DNA from: an uncultured Flavobacteriales bacterium
Lineage (GTDB): Bacteria; Bacteroidota; Bacteroidia; Flavobacteriales_D; Crocinitomicaceae
NCBI GenBank assembly: GCA_903860985.1
Contig: CAIOSO010000145.1
Coordinates: 1 to 64,000 of the forward strand
DNA: 64,000 nt
Reading direction: 5' to 3'
Under the pieces are notes generated by a model. The model saw only the letters and a program-made list of their open reading frames with translations. It did not search any database and was not told the origin of the DNA. Below, one piece after another: positions 49,726 to 58,972 of this stretch; the stretch's first letter is position 1, and each line of letters starts with the position of its first letter. A program made the translations under genes and the position numbers.

Positions 49726-49733
49726 CAAAGTTA
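49726..49733 (-). promoter_or_regulatory. -7 element TAACTTTG (minus) upstream of lpdA
   Basis: Plus-strand caaagtta, 15 nt before ATG. Confidence 0.45.
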
Positions 49734-49819
49734 GCACAACAATTCACAAGTTAAAAACAGAAAGAGGATATCCGTGAATAAAAACAAACTCTTTTTTGTT
49801 TTTTGCGTTTAACCATCGA

Positions 49820-50620
49820 ATGAAAAATTATTTGATTATCGGATACGGTTGGCTAGGTAAGGCACTTGCGGAAGCGTTAAAAAGCCCGGATGCGATTATT
49901 TGGGCAACCTCATCCGACGACACTAAGTTGAATGACATAAAAAGAGCTAGTATTTCTGCTTTGCGCTTGAAAAAAAACAGTGGAATCCTTTCTTGGCCTG
50001 AGGATGAGCAAGCACCCGTAAATTTTGATGCGGTTATCGTAACCTTGCCTCCATTTGAAGGGGCTCTTCAGTCACTGTCAAATTTGCTGCAATCGTTGCA
50101 CGTCAAATCGATTGTTTTTACAAGTTCCACAGGGGTTTACGAGGATGCTTCAGCACTCGTTAATGAATCTTCGTCAATCAATAAAGATCACTTAGTTTTT
50201 CAAATGGAAGAACGAATACGTTCGCTACAACCTTCGAACTATACCGTTTTGCGCTTGTCCGGGCATATTGGCCCAAATCGTCATCCAGTGCGGTCTTTCC
50301 TTCGTCATGGACGACACATTCCAAACAGCCAAGCCCCTGTCAATTTAATCCATCAAAAAGACATCATTGCGTCGATACTAGTGACTATGAATGACTCTCA
50401 AGGAAATTCTGTTTACAACGTTTGTTGGCCAGAACATCCAACGAAAGAGGAGTATTATGGAGCTATTTCCCTTAAAATAGGCGAAAAAAGACTGGTCTTT
50501 TTGAAGGGGAATCAGGGAAAGATTATTGATGGGAGCAAAATCACCAACGAGACAGGCTTTCATTATGACTTTTCAATATACGAAATCGATGATTTAGATT
50601 TGAGAAAAGACAACATTTGA
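49820..50620 (+). CDS. NAD-dependent epimerase/dehydratase (SDR) family protein
   Basis: MKNYLIIGYGWLGKALAEAL; VFTSSTGVYEDAS; NVCWPEHPTKEEYY. Confidence 0.8.
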   Translation: MKNYLIIGYGWLGKALAEALKSPDAIIWATSSDDTKLNDIKRASISALRLKKNSGILSWPEDEQAPVNFDAVIVTLPPFEGALQSLSNLLQSLHVKSIVFTSSTGVYEDASALVNESSSINKDHLVFQMEERIRSLQPSNYTVLRLSGHIGPNRHPVRSFLRHGRHIPNSQAPVNLIHQKDIIASILVTMNDSQGNSVYNVCWPEHPTKEEYYGAISLKIGEKRLVFLKGNQGKIIDGSKITNETGFHYDFSIYEIDDLDLRKDNI

Positions 50621-50630
50621 CCTATTTTTG
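50599..50630 (+). promoter_or_regulatory. Bacteroidota promoter: TTTG (-33) and TATTTTTG (-7), 20-nt spacer
   Basis: TTTG 50599-50602, TATTTTTG 50623-50630, ATG at 50646. Confidence 0.55.
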
Positions 50631-50645
50631 CGTCTTAGAAACAAC

Positions 50646-53318
50646 ATGAAGAAATTCTACCTTATTTTTTCCTTTTTCATGATGACCAATACCTATGCAT
50701 CGCATATTATTGGAGGAGATATTTATTATGACTATTTAGGAAATAATCAGTACCGTTTTTTCATTACGCTCTACCGAGATTGTAATTCATCAGGTGCGCA
50801 ATACGATGATCCGCTTGCGTTGACGATTTACAAGCCAAACAATGTGTTTTTTGCCAATATTCTCGTCCCTTTTCCGGGGAGTGTCATTTTGCCCATAAAC
50901 TTTAATAATCCCTGTGCGACTCCACCCAATAACATTTGTGTGGAACGTGCCATCTATACCACTGTTGTTACTTTACCGCCTTCACCGGGTGGATATGACG
51001 TTTCCTATCAGCGGTGTTGCCGTGGGCCAAATATCACGAATTTATTGTTTCCTGATGATACAGGCATAACACTTACCACACATGTTCCAGGATCTGACAC
51101 TGGATTCACCGCGAATAGTAGTCCGCGGTTTACCAATTATCCACCAGTATTACTGTGCAATAATGATGAGCTCATATTTAATCACATCGCAACTGACCCG
51201 GATGGAGACTTTCTTACATATTCCTTAGTAACCCCATGGTCTGGAGCGAGTTCTGCGAATCCACAACCTACGCAAGCTCCCGCGCCCCCTTATTTTCCCG
51301 TGCAATGGAATGGCGGAACGTTCAACGCGCAACAGCCCTTAGGTCCTGGATCCTCTACCGTCATTGATCCATTGAGCGGAGTTTTAACAGTAAATCCCAA
51401 CATGATTGGTTTGTTCGTGGTTGGCGTTTGCGTGAAGGAATATCGAAATGGGGTATTGGTTGGACAAACGATCCGTGATTTTTTATTCCGCGTCTTTGAT
51501 TGCAATATTGTGATGCAGGCCTTATTGCCTTTACAAACGCAATTACCAACGTTTATTTCTTATTGCCAAGGATTGAATGTCCAATTCGTCAATAATTCAT
51601 ATGGTGGTTCATCCTATGCCTGGAATTTTGGCGTTCCGAATATCACCAATGATGTCAGCACGCAATTTGCACCTAATTACACATTTCCTTCTCCCGGAAA
51701 TTACAACGTTCAATTAATCGTGAACCCTGGAATGCCTTGTACGGATACAGCCTACATGAATATAGTTGTAAATAACCCACTGAGTGTTTCTTGGACTTCT
51801 CAAGATTCCTTATGCATCCTTGGAAACAACTTTGACTTTATCGCCAATGTATCCAATCCTTCCTCAAGTCTCACATGGGTGTTAGATCCTACGGCGAGTC
51901 AAACCTCTGGAACTGGAAATGCAGTTTTCAATGTCTCTTTTTCTACTCCGGGCTACCACACCATAGAAGTAATTGCTGATGATGGATTTTGTCAATTAAG
52001 TTATGTGGATTCTGTTTTCATCTTCGAAGTTCCAACAAGCGTAATTTCTGTTCCTCCATTGGTGGAGTGTATCGGATTCACGGTCCCATTTGGCAATAAC
52101 TCTAGCTCGGCAATCAATTATTCGTGGGATTTTAGTTTGGGATCGAATAGCGTTGGACAAAGTAATTTAACGACGCCGACCTTTACCTTTCCAGCACCAG
52201 GAGTTTACACCGTTCAATTAATTGCTAGTTCCTTTTCTACGTGTTCAGATACCTCCGAAGTTCAAGTAACTATTAAAGAACCCTTAGTTATGTCGATAAG
52301 TCATACTGATTCGTTGTGTATTGACGAGACATTTGATTTTTTAGCCACTGTTTCAGGTCCGAGTAATGCTACTTTCCAATGGGAATTTGGAACGAATGCG
52401 AATCCAAGTTCCGCTACTTCATTGAGTGTACAAGGACTGAGTTATACGCAGCCAGGAACACAAGTTGTTTATTTTATTGGTCAATATGACAACTGTGCAG
52501 ATACGGTGAGTTCGACGGTACAAATTTTCGGGCATGCAAACATCGATTTCATGTTTATCAATAGCTTGCAGTGCGCTCCTTCCCTTGCACAATTTGTGAA
52601 TTTGAGTCAATCGGATGTTCCGACACAATACTATTGGGATTTTGGAGATGGCGCTAGCTCAACCGCTGTGAATCCAAATCACATTTATTTAACACCTGGA
52701 AATTACAGTGTGAGTTTAACTTTGAATCAGCTCTATGGATGTATGGATACGCTTTTCATGATGAAACAGGATTTAATTACCGTACATCCTTCGCCAACGG
52801 CAGGATTTATGGTCAATCCTGACAAGGTCGATGTGTGTCAAAACACGGTGTCCTTCATTGATCAATCTAGCGGAGCAACCAACTACCAGTATATTTTTGA
52901 CAATAGAGCATATACGTCGAACCTTGCTAATTTCAATCACGATTACATCAATTCAGGTTCTGACTATCCAATCCAGATAGTATCGAATCAATATGGTTGT
53001 CGAGACACGGCAAGAAGTACGGTTATGGTAGAACCTTTTTCGATTTACATTCCAAATACATTCATTCCTGATCAGAATAACCGAAACGAATTATTCAAAC
53101 CAATTACGGATTTTGATGTTGTCGCATGGGAATTCAGTATTTACAACCGATGGGGGGAGTTGATTTTTCAAACCAATGATCCGAAGCAAGCTTGGGATGG
53201 TCAATTGAATGGAGTGATGTGTCAAGATGGATTGTATTCGTACAAACTCAAATTCCGATCATGTGACAAGCCCTACATTTGGCAGGCTTTGGATGGATTT
53301 GTGACCTTGATTAGGTAA
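50646..53318 (+). CDS. Secreted PKD-domain protein with type-B T9SS CTD
   Basis: N-term ASHIIGGDIYYDYLGNNQYRFFITLYRDC; PKD motifs YYWDFGDGASSTAVNPNHIYLTPGNY; C-term IYIPNTFIPDQNNRNELF...YNRWGELIFQT. Confidence 0.88.
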   Translation: MKKFYLIFSFFMMTNTYASHIIGGDIYYDYLGNNQYRFFITLYRDCNSSGAQYDDPLALTIYKPNNVFFANILVPFPGSVILPINFNNPCATPPNNICVERAIYTTVVTLPPSPGGYDVSYQRCCRGPNITNLLFPDDTGITLTTHVPGSDTGFTANSSPRFTNYPPVLLCNNDELIFNHIATDPDGDFLTYSLVTPWSGASSANPQPTQAPAPPYFPVQWNGGTFNAQQPLGPGSSTVIDPLSGVLTVNPNMIGLFVVGVCVKEYRNGVLVGQTIRDFLFRVFDCNIVMQALLPLQTQLPTFISYCQGLNVQFVNNSYGGSSYAWNFGVPNITNDVSTQFAPNYTFPSPGNYNVQLIVNPGMPCTDTAYMNIVVNNPLSVSWTSQDSLCILGNNFDFIANVSNPSSSLTWVLDPTASQTSGTGNAVFNVSFSTPGYHTIEVIADDGFCQLSYVDSVFIFEVPTSVISVPPLVECIGFTVPFGNNSSSAINYSWDFSLGSNSVGQSNLTTPTFTFPAPGVYTVQLIASSFSTCSDTSEVQVTIKEPLVMSISHTDSLCIDETFDFLATVSGPSNATFQWEFGTNANPSSATSLSVQGLSYTQPGTQVVYFIGQYDNCADTVSSTVQIFGHANIDFMFINSLQCAPSLAQFVNLSQSDVPTQYYWDFGDGASSTAVNPNHIYLTPGNYSVSLTLNQLYGCMDTLFMMKQDLITVHPSPTAGFMVNPDKVDVCQNTVSFIDQSSGATNYQYIFDNRAYTSNLANFNHDYINSGSDYPIQIVSNQYGCRDTARSTVMVEPFSIYIPNTFIPDQNNRNELFKPITDFDVVAWEFSIYNRWGELIFQTNDPKQAWDGQLNGVMCQDGLYSYKLKFRSCDKPYIWQALDGFVTLIR

Positions 53319-54044
53319 TTATTTTCGCAACACGAAATTTTGACCTAAATAGACTTTTCGAACTTGTTCATCTGAGGCCAATTCTTCCGCCGTTCCTGAT
53401 TTCAAAATACTTCCTTCGAAAAGTAAATACGCACGATCGGTAATCGACAGTGTTTCTTGTACATTGTGGTCTGTGATGAGAATGCCGATGTTTCGTTTTT
53501 TCAGCTCCGATATGATACTTTGGATGTCTTCTACGGCAATTGGATCTACACCAGCGAAGGGTTCGTCCAACAGGACAAATTTCGGATTCGTTGCTAAGGC
53601 TCTGGCAATCTCCGTTCTTCTTTTTTCTCCTCCGGACAAGCGGTTACCGAGGTTTTTTCGAACATGCGTCAAACTAAATTCTTCCAACAGTTGTTCCAGC
53701 TTTTCTGATCGTTCTTGTTTAGATAAATCAGTCATTTCAAGAATGGCCATGATGTTATCTTCCACACTTAGTTTTCGAAAGACAGAAACTTCTTGTGGAA
53801 GGTAGCCGATGCCCATTTGAGCGCGTTTATACATGGGAAGTTTAGTGATTTCTACATCGTCTAAAAACACATTTCCTTCATCTGGACGAACCAAACCAAC
53901 CATCATGTAAAAGGACGTGGTTTTTCCAGCACCGTTTGGACCTAAAAGCCCAACAATTTCTCCTTGTTCGACTTCAACGGAAACACCATTAACAACGGGT
54001 CTTCCTTTGTAGGATTTACGAATATTTTGTGTGTATAATTTCAC
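53319..54044 (-). CDS. lptB: LPS export ABC transporter ATP-binding protein
   Basis: [61 protein letters not shown] start. Confidence 0.94.
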   Translation of the reverse strand: MKLYTQNIRKSYKGRPVVNGVSVEVEQGEIVGLLGPNGAGKTTSFYMMVGLVRPDEGNVFLDDVEITKLPMYKRAQMGIGYLPQEVSVFRKLSVEDNIMAILEMTDLSKQERSEKLEQLLEEFSLTHVRKNLGNRLSGGEKRRTEIARALATNPKFVLLDEPFAGVDPIAVEDIQSIISELKKRNIGILITDHNVQETLSITDRAYLLFEGSILKSGTAEELASDEQVRKVYLGQNFVLRK

Positions 54045-54056
54045 GATACTAAGGTA

Positions 54057-56501
54057 TTAAAAATTCAATGCATAGCGTGCACGAATTCCAAATGGACTTT
54101 GTCCAGGAATCGGATGAGTCATTCTCCAAACGAGGTCAACTCGAATCACCTTTAAAATATTCTCGATACCAATCGAAGTTTCCATATAGGGCACACCATT
54201 AAAACGCTTCACAAAATCAGGAATTAACATGGCTTGCTCATGTTTTTGACTGATGTCACCGTAAAGAATTCTTCCGGTGGAAACAAGTCTTAGGTTTAGT
54301 TTTTTCACGAGTGGAATGCGGTCGAAAAACAATCCTTCCCAATGATTTTCAACGAACCCTGTGATGTATTTATCACTGATGAATTCCATGAAGTTCAATT
54401 TATTAAAAGTACTGGTAAGCAACCACAAGGATTGATTTCCTTCATGTACCTTTAAAAATGGATAAGCGGTTGTCCCGAATATGTATCCAGCGGTTACCCC
54501 GTAACGCATCCGTCCCAAAACACCCAATTGCGTGTTGTGTTCCATTTGAAACTCCAAACGTTGGTAATTATATTCACTGCCAAAGATGTTCTTCATTCCA
54601 ATAATGGCTTGTAGGGAGAAGATTGGATAAACAGATCGTAAACTGGTGCGATCAAAATAACCAGATAAAAATTCCTCTCCTTTTGTCCAACGAACCCGTC
54701 CAATAAATTCAAACGTTTTAATATTAGACACATTCACTGTATCGAAATTAACAATTCGTTGATAATTCGCTAGTCCGAGTGGGGTATAGCTTTTCCATTC
54801 AAATCCACCGTAAAGAATCAGGTCTTTTTTTATGTCCTTTTCTAAATTAAGGCCAATTTTATTGACGAAAGTCAATTTATCAAACGGCGCGGTATTAAAT
54901 ACAGTAGCAAAGGTACTGCCCATGGAAGCTGCAGTTGGAGATTGCCCGATTTGTTCAATGTCGTAAGAATAAATCCCGGTGAGCATCCCTCTTTTTTTCG
55001 GAGTAATGTTATACCTGATTTTGGCGGCATACTTTAATTTATCATCTCCAAATCCGTAAGCAACACGTCCACCAAGTTCTAGGCGCTTGGAAAAATCATT
55101 AGATGTTCTGAGTGCCATGGCAAGGCGGTATTTTTCAACCGGATTGGTGCTGATTAAGGAGGTTGCATTTCCAAGCTCAATTTTATGGAATTGATAATAG
55201 CCAGTGGTAGCGAAGTAAATGAATTTCTTCATCGACTTATAAAAACTGGTTTTACTCAAAGAATCTACCATTTCTTCGATGTGTTTTTCTTGAACATTTA
55301 AAACGACCGGTCTGTTTTTTTGCCAATATTCTTGCGATCGAAGTTTAGCACTGTCGCTCATTTCAACGGCATTGGTGGCGTAAAACAAATTTTCTTTGGC
55401 TTGATTAATGACAAAATCATCGCGTTTACTGTATTTGCGGCCGTACATTCCAAGAATTTTTGAATCTTCCGTCAAACGAAACTCAATGATTAATCGTTCT
55501 TCTGTCAGCATCCACACCTCATTTTGCACCTGATCAAAATAATGTTCGAAGTAAAAATTTTGGATGTAATTCAGGTTTGCATCTGGAGAAATTGCGGCTT
55601 TAATTTGCTTTACCGCATAGGTAGTGTCGTTGATCCACATTTCCCCTGTGAAAGCTAAATCACCTGTTCTTTTGGGTTCAAATCGCAATTTATAACACCA
55701 ATCAGAACCAATAAATGTTGAATCTTCCAAGACAAATTGATAATATGTTCGCGCAAAGGGCGCTAGCGGGCTTATGAACGATTTATTGAATAAGTCATAG
55801 ATATTGTCGTAGATGTTTAAGTCGAGGTACATATCACCTAAAAACTGATTCACTTGAAGGTTCTCCAAGCCTGTAATTTTAGTTGCTTGTACGATTTCTT
55901 TTTTTTGTTTGGGTTTATTTTTAAAGTAAAAATCAGATAATGATTCTGAAAGTATTACCGGTAAATAATTTTTGCCGTCATTGGTTGAATCCAAATAATT
56001 CATCACGAGATCCATCCGCTTAATGAGTCCGTTTTGTTGAAACTTGTCGCCAATATTGTTTAAATCAAGCTGAATTTTATTGTAGAGTTTATACTGATAG
56101 GCATCAAGCTTCTCTTTGTTATTAATCGGTTTATTTGCAATAACTTTCTTGTGTAAGGCAACCGCAGGGGACTCACTTGAAATCATCACAACGACATCTT
56201 TGTAATCAGTAGATTGAATGCGCATTGTCACATTCAAGGTCTGTTCGATATCTTTTTTGATTTTTAAAGATTGTGATTGGAATCCAATGAATTGAACATT
56301 TATAGAATCAGTTGCGTAGTAGCTTTGAAGAAAATAGGCACCTGTTGAATCTGTTAAATCTCCTATTTTGGTTCCGACAAACCTTACGCGGGCAAAAGGG
56401 ACTGGTTCTCCTTTTTCATCTTTCACATATCCTTTTACAGTAGTTGTCTGCGAAAGCGCAATAAATGGACAAAAGAAAAAAAGAATGAGTAGGATTTTCA
56501 T
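54057..56501 (-). CDS. DUF5686/carboxypeptidase-like regulatory domain outer membrane protein
   Basis: Signal peptide ending ALSQ; VKGYVKDEKGEPVPFARVRFVGTKIGDLTDSTGAYFL; long beta-barrel-like C-terminus. Confidence 0.88.
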   Translation of the reverse strand: MKILLILFFFCPFIALSQTTTVKGYVKDEKGEPVPFARVRFVGTKIGDLTDSTGAYFLQSYYATDSINVQFIGFQSQSLKIKKDIEQTLNVTMRIQSTDYKDVVVMISSESPAVALHKKVIANKPINNKEKLDAYQYKLYNKIQLDLNNIGDKFQQNGLIKRMDLVMNYLDSTNDGKNYLPVILSESLSDFYFKNKPKQKKEIVQATKITGLENLQVNQFLGDMYLDLNIYDNIYDLFNKSFISPLAPFARTYYQFVLEDSTFIGSDWCYKLRFEPKRTGDLAFTGEMWINDTTYAVKQIKAAISPDANLNYIQNFYFEHYFDQVQNEVWMLTEERLIIEFRLTEDSKILGMYGRKYSKRDDFVINQAKENLFYATNAVEMSDSAKLRSQEYWQKNRPVVLNVQEKHIEEMVDSLSKTSFYKSMKKFIYFATTGYYQFHKIELGNATSLISTNPVEKYRLAMALRTSNDFSKRLELGGRVAYGFGDDKLKYAAKIRYNITPKKRGMLTGIYSYDIEQIGQSPTAASMGSTFATVFNTAPFDKLTFVNKIGLNLEKDIKKDLILYGGFEWKSYTPLGLANYQRIVNFDTVNVSNIKTFEFIGRVRWTKGEEFLSGYFDRTSLRSVYPIFSLQAIIGMKNIFGSEYNYQRLEFQMEHNTQLGVLGRMRYGVTAGYIFGTTAYPFLKVHEGNQSLWLLTSTFNKLNFMEFISDKYITGFVENHWEGLFFDRIPLVKKLNLRLVSTGRILYGDISQKHEQAMLIPDFVKRFNGVPYMETSIGIENILKVIRVDLVWRMTHPIPGQSPFGIRARYALNF

Positions 56502-56510
56502 AAGGACTAA

Positions 56511-57290
56511 TTAGTCTTTTTGATTTTTTGCTACACGTTTGGCAACTAGTACACTAATTTCAAACAATAAGTAAATTGGAATGGTCACAATGACTTGAGA
56601 TATCACATCCGGGGGAGTGATGATGGCCGCAAGTATAAGAATGACGACAACAGCATGTTTCCGGTATTTCACAAGGAATTCAGGCGTGAAAAGTCCAATT
56701 TTAACTAATAGATAGGTGACAACCGGCAGTAAAAAGAATAATCCGGTATAAAATACGGTGGAGAGAATGGTACTCATGTAAGAACTAATCGTGAAGTCAT
56801 TCTTGATTTGATCTGTAATTTGAAAGGCTCCGAAAAACTGAACACTTAATGGAGCAACAACGAAGTAACCAAAAAGAATTCCCGTAAAGAAGAGGATACT
56901 CACATAAAAAACAATGCCCTTTGCCATTTTACGTTCTTTGAACTTCAATCCGGGTTTAACAAATGACCACAATTGATAAAATATATAAGGGAATGACAAA
57001 ACAGCTCCACCCATAATACTCATCATCAAGGCATAGGAGAATTGTCCGGATAAGGTCATGCTCTGAAAATTCACCGGGATTTTTTCGATGCAGACATTCA
57101 AGTATTCGCACAAAAGTTGGAAGGTAATAAAATCAGGGTCAATCATGATCAAGAAAACATTTTCCATGATTTCTTTTTGGTAAATCCAAATAACGATGGC
57201 AAATATGATAATGGCCACTGCGGAGCGCATTAATCTCCAGCGCAGTTCTTCGAGGTGGTCAAGAAAGGACATTTGCTTATTGTCTGACAT
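56511..57290 (-). CDS. tatC: Sec-independent protein translocase TatC
   Basis: MSFLDHLEELRWRLMRSAVAI; FSYALMMSIMGGAVLSFPYIFYQLWSFVKPGLKFKERK. Confidence 0.96.
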   Translation of the reverse strand: MSDNKQMSFLDHLEELRWRLMRSAVAIIIFAIVIWIYQKEIMENVFLIMIDPDFITFQLLCEYLNVCIEKIPVNFQSMTLSGQFSYALMMSIMGGAVLSFPYIFYQLWSFVKPGLKFKERKMAKGIVFYVSILFFTGILFGYFVVAPLSVQFFGAFQITDQIKNDFTISSYMSTILSTVFYTGLFFLLPVVTYLLVKIGLFTPEFLVKYRKHAVVVILILAAIITPPDVISQVIVTIPIYLLFEISVLVAKRVAKNQKD

Positions 57291-57294
57291 GTTG

Positions 57295-57302
57295 CAAAAG
57301 TA
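57295..57302 (-). promoter_or_regulatory. -7 element TACTTTTG (minus) ending 4 nt before tatC ATG
   Basis: Reverse complement reads TACTTTTG-caac-ATG. Confidence 0.5.
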
Positions 57303-57332
57303 GTGATTTTATCCCGCTTTAAAATGAAATTA

Positions 57333-57357
57333 CAGAACGTAAATACTTTACGTTCTG
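57333..57357. promoter_or_regulatory. Perfect inverted repeat CAGAACGTAAA-TAC-TTTACGTTCTG, candidate operator
   Basis: 11-bp arms with 3-nt centre, in the divergent gap between tatC and 57388 gene. Confidence 0.65.
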
Positions 57358-57387
57358 ATGCCCCAACTTTGTTTAAAATTAAACGAA

Positions 57388-57702
57388 ATGGAAAAGAAAT
57401 TTGAATTAAAGGAAATGTGGTTTAATAATACGGATTCTGAAGTCGTATTAACGGGTATTTTACACAAAGAATTTCTTCAGTACGACACAAAGGTTCGTAT
57501 GCCAATAGGTCGTTTGAATGCTTTGGTAAATTTACTTCAAAAAAACAACGAACAATTTGATCTTTACGATCATATGTGTTGTTTTAATTTAGGATTCGTC
57601 ATCGAATACAATGTGGTATTACCGGCTGAGTTGAACCGAATGTTCACCCAGCGAGAGTTGGAAGGTGAAGCGTTGGTTCCGCTTAAGCAGATCTGCGCTT
57701 AA
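57388..57702 (+). CDS. Hypothetical protein (104 aa)
   Basis: MEKKFELKEMWFNNTDSEVVLTG...; complete ORF, start chosen at ATG 57388. Confidence 0.65.
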   Translation: MEKKFELKEMWFNNTDSEVVLTGILHKEFLQYDTKVRMPIGRLNALVNLLQKNNEQFDLYDHMCCFNLGFVIEYNVVLPAELNRMFTQRELEGEALVPLKQICA

Positions 57703-58061
57703 GGTTGGATGTAAACTGTTTCTTCGTTTACTTTTTCAGCTTCAATTTTAATAATACCGGCACCTGACTTATTGCCTTTTTTAGCGTCAATGTCTAAAAC
57801 AGCAACTCCTGCTTGTCCGAGTTGGTATAATTCGTTGTAATTGAATGTTGCCATCCCATTTAAATTGGTGTAGGCAGTATCAAAAACAGCTACTTGCTGA
57901 GGAGTCCCCTGTGTATTCGTGCCATATAAAACAACCATAGCGTTGCTCACACTTGCGTTATTTTCATCTTTTATGTAAATGTTGGCAACCGTATCTAATT
58001 TCTTTCTGCAAGAAGTAGAAACAATAATGGAAAGGATCGCAAGAACAATGATATTTTTCAT
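57699..58061 (-). CDS. Small lipoprotein, tandem family member 1
   Basis: Lipobox IIVSTSCRKK; VANIYIKDENNASVSNAMVVLYG...VFDTAYTNLNGMATF. Confidence 0.7.
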   Translation of the reverse strand: MKNIIVLAILSIIVSTSCRKKLDTVANIYIKDENNASVSNAMVVLYGTNTQGTPQQVAVFDTAYTNLNGMATFNYNELYQLGQAGVAVLDIDAKKGNKSGAGIIKIEAEKVNEETVYIQP

Positions 58062-58072
58062 CTTGATTAAAT

Positions 58073-58444
58073 TTAGTTCGGTAAGTATATGGTTTTAACC
58101 GTTGTTGTATGCACACGACAACGTGCATAATCGTATGCAATTTTATTGTTGTATTTCACAATGATATCGAAATAACCGGTCGTATTCTCTTCACCTGAAA
58201 CATTAAAGTACTGATCCATGTCTGTGATGGAGAATCCAGAGGCATTTGTGAATACGGTATCAACAAAAGGAAGTGTTGCTGGATTTGATTGTTGGTCACC
58301 GATCACGATCACTTTAGCACCATCCATTAACTGGTTTGATGAAGAGCGCACAAATACCTTTAAAACGGCAGGGTCTTTGGACTCACAAGAAACACTGATT
58401 AGGATAACTAAAATCAGTGAAAGTAGGTTTAAAATGGTTTTCAT
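58073..58444 (-). CDS. Small lipoprotein, tandem family member 2
   Basis: Lipobox ILISVSCESK; DPAVLKVFVRSSSNQLMDGAKVIVIGD...FVDTVFTNASGFSI. Confidence 0.7.
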   Translation of the reverse strand: MKTILNLLSLILVILISVSCESKDPAVLKVFVRSSSNQLMDGAKVIVIGDQQSNPATLPFVDTVFTNASGFSITDMDQYFNVSGEENTTGYFDIIVKYNNKIAYDYARCRVHTTTVKTIYLPN

Positions 58445-58460
58445 ATTATTTCGTAAGTTT

Positions 58461-58468
58461 CAAATTTA
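58461..58468 (-). promoter_or_regulatory. -7 element TAAATTTG (minus) upstream of 58444 gene
   Basis: Plus-strand caaattta, 16 nt before ATG. Confidence 0.4.
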
Positions 58469-58505
58469 CATTATTTTTTTTAAATGCTCAAATTTCAATC
58501 GTTTA

Positions 58506-58904
58506 CTAGTTAATCACCACGACGATTCGGTTGCGTTTTTCTTCTACGACTTGAATCACTTGGTTTCCAATTAATCCGTAGTAAAAGGCCTGTACTTTCA
58601 ATACTGCAACTCCAACTTGTCCGGATTTATAGTATTTACCCAAGTCGAAAAACGCGAGTCCTCCCGCATTTGTTGTTGTACTGTCATTAATTATTGGAAC
58701 TTGACTCGAGTTGGTCGTGGGCTCAGCAATTAATTTCACTTTCGCATTTTTAACGAATTCTCCATTCGAAAATTGCACCGCAACTTCTAACAAGGTCGGG
58801 TCTTTTTTGTAACAGGCACTCAGCAAGAATGTACTCAATAGAAACAAGGGAATAATTCCATCTCGCAGCTTGATTTTACCAATAAATTTCTTGTACATTT
58901 GCAT
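58506..58904 (-). CDS. Small lipoprotein, tandem family member 3
   Basis: Lipobox TFLLSACYKK; DPTLLEVAVQFSNGEFVKNAKVKLIAEP...NDSTTTNAGGLAFF. Confidence 0.68.
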   Translation of the reverse strand: MQMYKKFIGKIKLRDGIIPLFLLSTFLLSACYKKDPTLLEVAVQFSNGEFVKNAKVKLIAEPTTNSSQVPIINDSTTTNAGGLAFFDLGKYYKSGQVGVAVLKVQAFYYGLIGNQVIQVVEEKRNRIVVVIN

Positions 58905-58972
58905 GTTTAGGGCTGTTTAGCTACGAGTTAAACAAGTTTGGGGCCCGAAAAGTTACACTATGTCAGTAGAAA

